Shown here: positions 60,754 to 64,000 of the stretch, piece by piece
Numbering within the stretch: position 1 is the first letter of the stretch
Layout of the letters: every line of letters starts with the position of its first letter
Source of the DNA: Rhodanobacter_A agri
GTDB lineage: Bacteria > Pseudomonadota > Gammaproteobacteria > Xanthomonadales > Rhodanobacteraceae
Direction: 5' to 3'
Assembly: GCF_044904705.1 (NCBI RefSeq)
Contig: NZ_JADIKL010000009.1
Span: 1 to 64,000, forward strand
Length of the DNA: 64,000 bases
Position numbers and translations under genes: made by a program
The notes under the pieces: model-generated
Told to the model about the DNA's origin: nothing
Database searches by the model: none
Seen by the model: only the letters and a program-made list of their open reading frames with translations

Positions 60754-61403
60754 TGCTGGTGCGTACGGCCGAACGCCGGGCCACGCCCACGCTGCCCGAG
60801 GCCATGCCCGGCTTCGAGCACCTGCGGCGCTTCTGGGATCCCACCCAGAACTGCATGGTGGTCAAGGTGCTGCCGGGCGAGTTCTACGTGAGCGCGCAGG
60901 ACGAGCTGGTGAGCACCGTGCTCGGTTCCTGCGTGGCCGCCTGCATCCACGATGCGAACCGCGGCATCGGTGGCATGAACCATTTCATGCTGCCCGAGCC
61001 CAGGGGTGCCAGCGACGGCTGGTCGTCCACCGTGGGCCGCGCGGCGCGCTACGGCAGCGACGCGATGGAGCAGCTGATCAACGCGGTGCTGAAGGCCGGC
61101 GGGCAGCGCGCGGACCTCAGGGTCAAGGTGTTCGGCGGCGGCCGCGTGCTGGCCCAGCTCAGCGACGTGGGCCAGCGCAACATCGACTTCGTGCACCGCT
61201 ACATCGCCGCCGAGCGGCTGCAGCTGGTGGCGGAGGACCTGGGCGATGTGTATCCGCGCCAGGTGCAGTTCTTCCCGCACAGCGGCCGGGTGCGGGTGCG
61301 CCAGCTGCGGCGCGGCGACGACGTGGCGCTGGTGGCCGGCGAGCGCGGCTACCTCAAGCGTTTGGCAAACGATCCGATAAAGGGTGAGGTCGAGCTGTTC
61401 TGA
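60753..61403 (+). CDS. cheD: Chemoreceptor glutamine deamidase CheD, 216 aa
   Basis: Deamidates receptor glutamines. The catalytic Cys60 lies in VLGSCVAACIHD and His77 in GGMNHFMLPE; VKVFGGGRVLAQLSDVGQRN is the family signature. The N-terminal 35 residues are extra. The protein ends GEVELF, almost the same tail as the receptor at 62742 (GEIELF). ATG at 60753 overlaps the cheR stop. Confidence 0.96.
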   Translation: MLVRTAERRATPTLPEAMPGFEHLRRFWDPTQNCMVVKVLPGEFYVSAQDELVSTVLGSCVAACIHDANRGIGGMNHFMLPEPRGASDGWSSTVGRAARYGSDAMEQLINAVLKAGGQRADLRVKVFGGGRVLAQLSDVGQRNIDFVHRYIAAERLQLVAEDLGDVYPRQVQFFPHSGRVRVRQLRRGDDVALVAGERGYLKRLANDPIKGEVELF

Positions 61404-61473
61404 CGCCGGGCGCCGGCGCGGCATCGACCGGGCCATCGCCGTCGGCGACGGTTCCGCATGGCCAAGGTGAGCA

Positions 61474-62592
61474 ATGGAAAGAGTGCGCGTACTGGTAGTC
61501 GACGATTCCGCGCTGGTGCGCAAGTTGATGTCGGCCATGCTTGCCTGCGACCGGGAGATCGAGGTCGTGGGCACGGCGGCCGATCCGCTGATCGCCCGCG
61601 AGAAGATCAAGCAGCTGAATCCCGACGTGCTCACCCTGGACGTCGAGATGCCGCGCATGGACGGCCTGACCTTCCTGGAAAACCTGATGCGGCTCAGGCC
61701 GATGCCGGTGGTGATGGTGTCGTCGCTGACCACCCAGGGTGCCGAGGTGACGCTGCGCGCGCTGGAGCTCGGCGCGGTGGATTTCCTGGCCAAACCCAAC
61801 AGCGACCTGGCCTCGAGTTTCGGCGACAGCGCGCTGGAGATCTGCGCCAAGGTCAAGCAGGCGGCGCGCGCGAAACCGCGTGCGCGCACTGCCGTGCGCA
61901 AGCTGGACGTGGCGCCGCGGCTCTCCGCCGACGCGGTGCTGCCGCGGGTGCAGACCGCGGGCAGCCGCGGCGGCAGCCCGATCATCGCGATCGGTGCCTC
62001 CACCGGCGGCACCGAGGCGGTGCGCGTAGTGCTGGAGGCCATGCCGCCGGACGCGCCGCCGATCCTGGTGACCCAGCACATCCCAGCCGCCTTCAGCGGG
62101 CCGTTCGCCGCGCGCATGGACCGCTGTTCGGCGATGCGCGTATGCGAAGCGCGCGACGGCCAGCCGATCCAGCAAGGCCATGCCTACATCGCGCCGGGCA
62201 GCCACCACCTGCTGGTGATGTGGGACGGCGCGAAGTACGTCTGCCGCCTGCACGACGGCCCGCCGGTGAACCGGCACCGCCCCAGCGTCGACGTGCTGTT
62301 CCGCTCGCTGGCGGCCAGTGCCGGTGCGGCCACCATCGCCGCCCTGCTCACCGGCATGGGCGACGACGGTGCGCGCGGCTTGCTGGAACTGCGCCAGGCC
62401 GGCGCCGCCACCCTGGTGCAGGACGAGGCCAGCTCGGTGGTGTGGGGCATGCCCGGCGCCGCCTGGAAACTCGGCGCGGCGGCGGAAATGCTGCCGGTCG
62501 ACCACATCGCGGCGCGCCTGCTGGCGCTGGCCCGCCATACCCATTCCCTGGCGCCGGCGGCGCCTGAGGGCCTGCTCAATGTCTCCACATAG
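61474..62592 (+). CDS. cheB: Chemoreceptor methylesterase CheB, 372 aa
   Basis: Receiver domain (Asp56 in VLTLDVEMPRMDGL) joined to a methylesterase with Ser176 (IAIGASTGGTEAV), His202 (VTQHIPAAFSG) and Asp298 (LTGMGDDGARG); the spacings match the E. coli triad exactly. The last eight residues, EGLLNVST, and the stop are encoded by the left arm of a short copy of the structured repeat, so the C-terminus has probably been replaced or extended by the element. It follows cheD by 70 bp. Confidence 0.95.
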   Translation: MERVRVLVVDDSALVRKLMSAMLACDREIEVVGTAADPLIAREKIKQLNPDVLTLDVEMPRMDGLTFLENLMRLRPMPVVMVSSLTTQGAEVTLRALELGAVDFLAKPNSDLASSFGDSALEICAKVKQAARAKPRARTAVRKLDVAPRLSADAVLPRVQTAGSRGGSPIIAIGASTGGTEAVRVVLEAMPPDAPPILVTQHIPAAFSGPFAARMDRCSAMRVCEARDGQPIQQGHAYIAPGSHHLLVMWDGAKYVCRLHDGPPVNRHRPSVDVLFRSLAASAGAATIAALLTGMGDDGARGLLELRQAGAATLVQDEASSVVWGMPGAAWKLGAAAEMLPVDHIAARLLALARHTHSLAPAAPEGLLNVST

Positions 62593-62726
62593 CCCGCGCC
62601 GGGTCTGTTTACCCGCATCCCCGCGTCATCACTCGGTCGTGGACGGACGTCCACTCCTTCGTTCTTCCTTGGTCCGCGCGCAAACAGCTCCCGGCGCGGG
62701 CCATGCGGAGACATTGATCAGGCTCT
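62567..62726. repeat. Structured inverted-repeat element, copy 3 (short form)
   Basis: A 160-bp copy. The left arm (62567-62600, AGGGCCTGCTCAATGTCTCC at its start) lies in the 3' end of cheB; the right arm (62693-62726) is its inverse, with four differences over 34 nt. The side stem of copies 1 and 2 is absent, so the outer stem runs straight into the GTCTGTTT/AAACAG stem. The GTGGAC/GTCCAC hairpin at 62639-62654 and the following stretch match copies 1 and 2 closely. Confidence 0.8.
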
Positions 62727-62741
62727 AACGGATAACGGAAC

Positions 62742-63920
62742 ATGTCACTCACTCCCGCCTTCCTTTCCCGACGCCCGCTGGTCGGCTGGGCCGCCAGCGC
62801 CATCGCCCTCTTGCTGACGCTGGCGTGGCATCCGGCCTGGCTGGCACCGTTGCTGGTGCTTGCCGTGACGGCGGCATGGGCGATCACCGCCCGCGCCGAA
62901 CCGCCGGCCGCGCCCGTCGTCGCGGCGCCCATCGGCGCCGAGCCGGTGCGCGAGGCGCTGGAAGACGTGCGCAGCGCGCTGGTCGACGAGCTCGGCCACG
63001 CCACCCGCGAGCTGCACCAGGGCCTGGACCTGCTGCGCGACGCCGTGTCCGAACTGGGCGGCGGCTTCGACGGCTTGTCCAGCAAGACCACGCTGCAGCA
63101 GTCGCTGCTCAAGCAGATCATCGATGTGCAGGACGGCGGCGTGTCGGTGCAGGACTTCGCCGCGCGCACCGGCGACCTGCTGGAGCACTTCGTCGGCGTG
63201 ATCGTGCAGATGTCGCGCGAGAGCCTGCGCATCGTCTACCGCATCGACGGCATGGCGAAGGAAATGGACGCTGTGTTCGGCCTGCTGCGCAACGTCAACA
63301 CCATCGCGGAAGAGACCAACCTGCTGGCGCTGAACGCCGCGATCGAGGCGGCGCGCGCGGGCGAGTCCGGCCGCGGCTTCGCGGTGGTGGCTGGCGAGAT
63401 CCGCAACCTGGCCAGCAACTCCAACCAGCTCAACGAGCGGATCGGCGACCACGTCGAGCGCGCCCGCGCCGCGATGGAGCAGCTGCGCGGCCTGATCGGC
63501 GCGATGGCCTCGCAGGATCTCAACGTGGCGTTGTCGGCCAAGGGCGGCATCGACGCGATGACTGCGCACGTGACCGAGAGCGACGCGCGCACCAGCAAGG
63601 TGGCCGACCAGGTGGTCGAGATCAGCCGCGGCCTCGGCAGCGACGTCTCCACCACCGTGCGCTCGCTGCAGTTCGAGGACATCCTGCGCCAGCTGATCAC
63701 GCAGACCCGCACCCGGCTCACCGAGCTGCAGGACGTCACCACCGAATGCACCCGCGACATCGAGGAGCTGGCCTGCACCGCGCTCGAGGCCGATGCGCTG
63801 GCGGAGCGCTCGCAGCGTGTGCGCAGTCGCCTGGCGATCCAGCGCGAGAAGGCGCGCCTGCGTTCGCGCGGCCCGGCGCTGCAGAACTCGATGGATGCCG
63901 GCGAAATCGAACTGTTCTGA
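62742..63920 (+). CDS. Membrane-anchored methyl-accepting chemotaxis protein, 392 aa
   Basis: Receptor without a periplasmic sensing domain: two closely spaced hydrophobic helices (about 14-28 and 32-48; ASAIALLLTLAWHPAW, APLLVLAVTAAWAI) and then a cytosolic signalling domain with ETNLLALNAAIEAARAGESG and RGFAVVAGEIRNLASNSNQL. A segment SLQFEDILRQLITQTRTRL and a C-terminal helical part follow, ending GEIELF, the same tail type as CheD. Last gene of the operon, behind the short repeat copy; tandem hairpins follow. Confidence 0.92.
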   Translation: MSLTPAFLSRRPLVGWAASAIALLLTLAWHPAWLAPLLVLAVTAAWAITARAEPPAAPVVAAPIGAEPVREALEDVRSALVDELGHATRELHQGLDLLRDAVSELGGGFDGLSSKTTLQQSLLKQIIDVQDGGVSVQDFAARTGDLLEHFVGVIVQMSRESLRIVYRIDGMAKEMDAVFGLLRNVNTIAEETNLLALNAAIEAARAGESGRGFAVVAGEIRNLASNSNQLNERIGDHVERARAAMEQLRGLIGAMASQDLNVALSAKGGIDAMTAHVTESDARTSKVADQVVEISRGLGSDVSTTVRSLQFEDILRQLITQTRTRLTELQDVTTECTRDIEELACTALEADALAERSQRVRSRLAIQREKARLRSRGPALQNSMDAGEIELF

Positions 63921-63928
63921 CCTTATGC

Positions 63929-63979
63929 GCCGGGAATGCACTTTCCCGGCTCGCTCAAGTCCGGTGCGTGCCCGGACTT
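63929..63979 (+). terminator. Tandem hairpins at the end of the second chemotaxis operon
   Basis: GCCGGGAA/TTCCCGGC (63929-63950, 6-nt loop) is followed by AAGTCCGG/CCGGACTT (63957-63979). They start 9 bp after the last receptor gene. Two perfect 8-bp stems in a row fit a transcript end, though no T-run is seen. Confidence 0.5.
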
Positions 63980-64000
63980 GGCTCCGACAAATCAGGCACG

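Overview
The window is a GC-rich gammaproteobacterial chromosome segment that starts inside a 5S rRNA gene and then carries an almost complete polar flagellar and chemotaxis locus. The gene order (flgNMA, cheV, flgB-L, glycosylation genes, fliC-D-S-T, fleQ, fliE-K, fliL-R, flhBAF, fleN, fliA, cheYZA, motCD, cheW), the FleQ/sigma-54/FliA regulatory logic and the interspersed repeats point to the Xanthomonadales, most likely the Rhodanobacteraceae (Dyella/Rhodanobacter-like). That placement is inference from gene order and sequence style, not from a database search.

Layout. 1-140: end of an rrn operon and its terminator. 389-4633 (minus strand): an EAL-HDOD protein, FlgN, FlgM, FlgA and a soluble chemoreceptor. 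4831-16710: cheV, then the rod/hook operon flgBCDEFGHIJKL. 16980-22481: a small glycan island (methyltransferase, GNAT-WbqC fusion, four-module glycosyltransferase). 23135-29184: flagellin, cap, FliS/FliT chaperones, a PilZ-like protein and the master activator FleQ. 29294-36026: fliEFGHIJK (MS ring, switch FliG, export ATPase, hook-length control). 36281-46437: fliLMNOPQR, flhBA, flhF, fleN (C-ring, export gate, polar placement and number control). 46434-53130: fliA, cheY, cheZ, cheA, motC, motD, cheW, DUF2802. 53163-54562 (minus strand): an FhlB-like and a second FliK-like gene. 54741-63920: a second chemotaxis operon (STAS, cheY, cheA, cheW, mcp, cheR, cheD, cheB, mcp).

Regulation can be read directly. 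Sigma-54 (-24/-12) sites precede flgB, fliD, fliE and fliL. Sigma-28 (FliA) sites of the form T(A/C)AA-N15-GCCGATAA precede flgM, cheV, the flgA-side mcp, fliC, the STAS/cheY operon and the cheW of the second system. A perfect TGTGA-N6-TCACA (CRP/Clp) site lies about 300 bp upstream of fleQ. This fits the known cascade: FleQ plus sigma-54 make the basal body, hook and FliA; FlgM holds FliA until the hook is finished; FliA then turns on filament and chemotaxis genes.

The least expected content is the repeat load. A structured element of about 270 bp, with long terminal inverted repeats whose two arms change together from copy to copy, occurs at 8713, 48274 and (short form) 62567. Each copy sits between co-directional genes next to a translation start; one contains the cheA ribosome binding site and one encodes the last residues of CheB. 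A different 140-bp inverted-repeat element has entered the start of flgI, and a 421-bp composite of palindromes separates fliP from fliQ. The cheA at 48545 also has a 102-bp tandem repeat in its linker.
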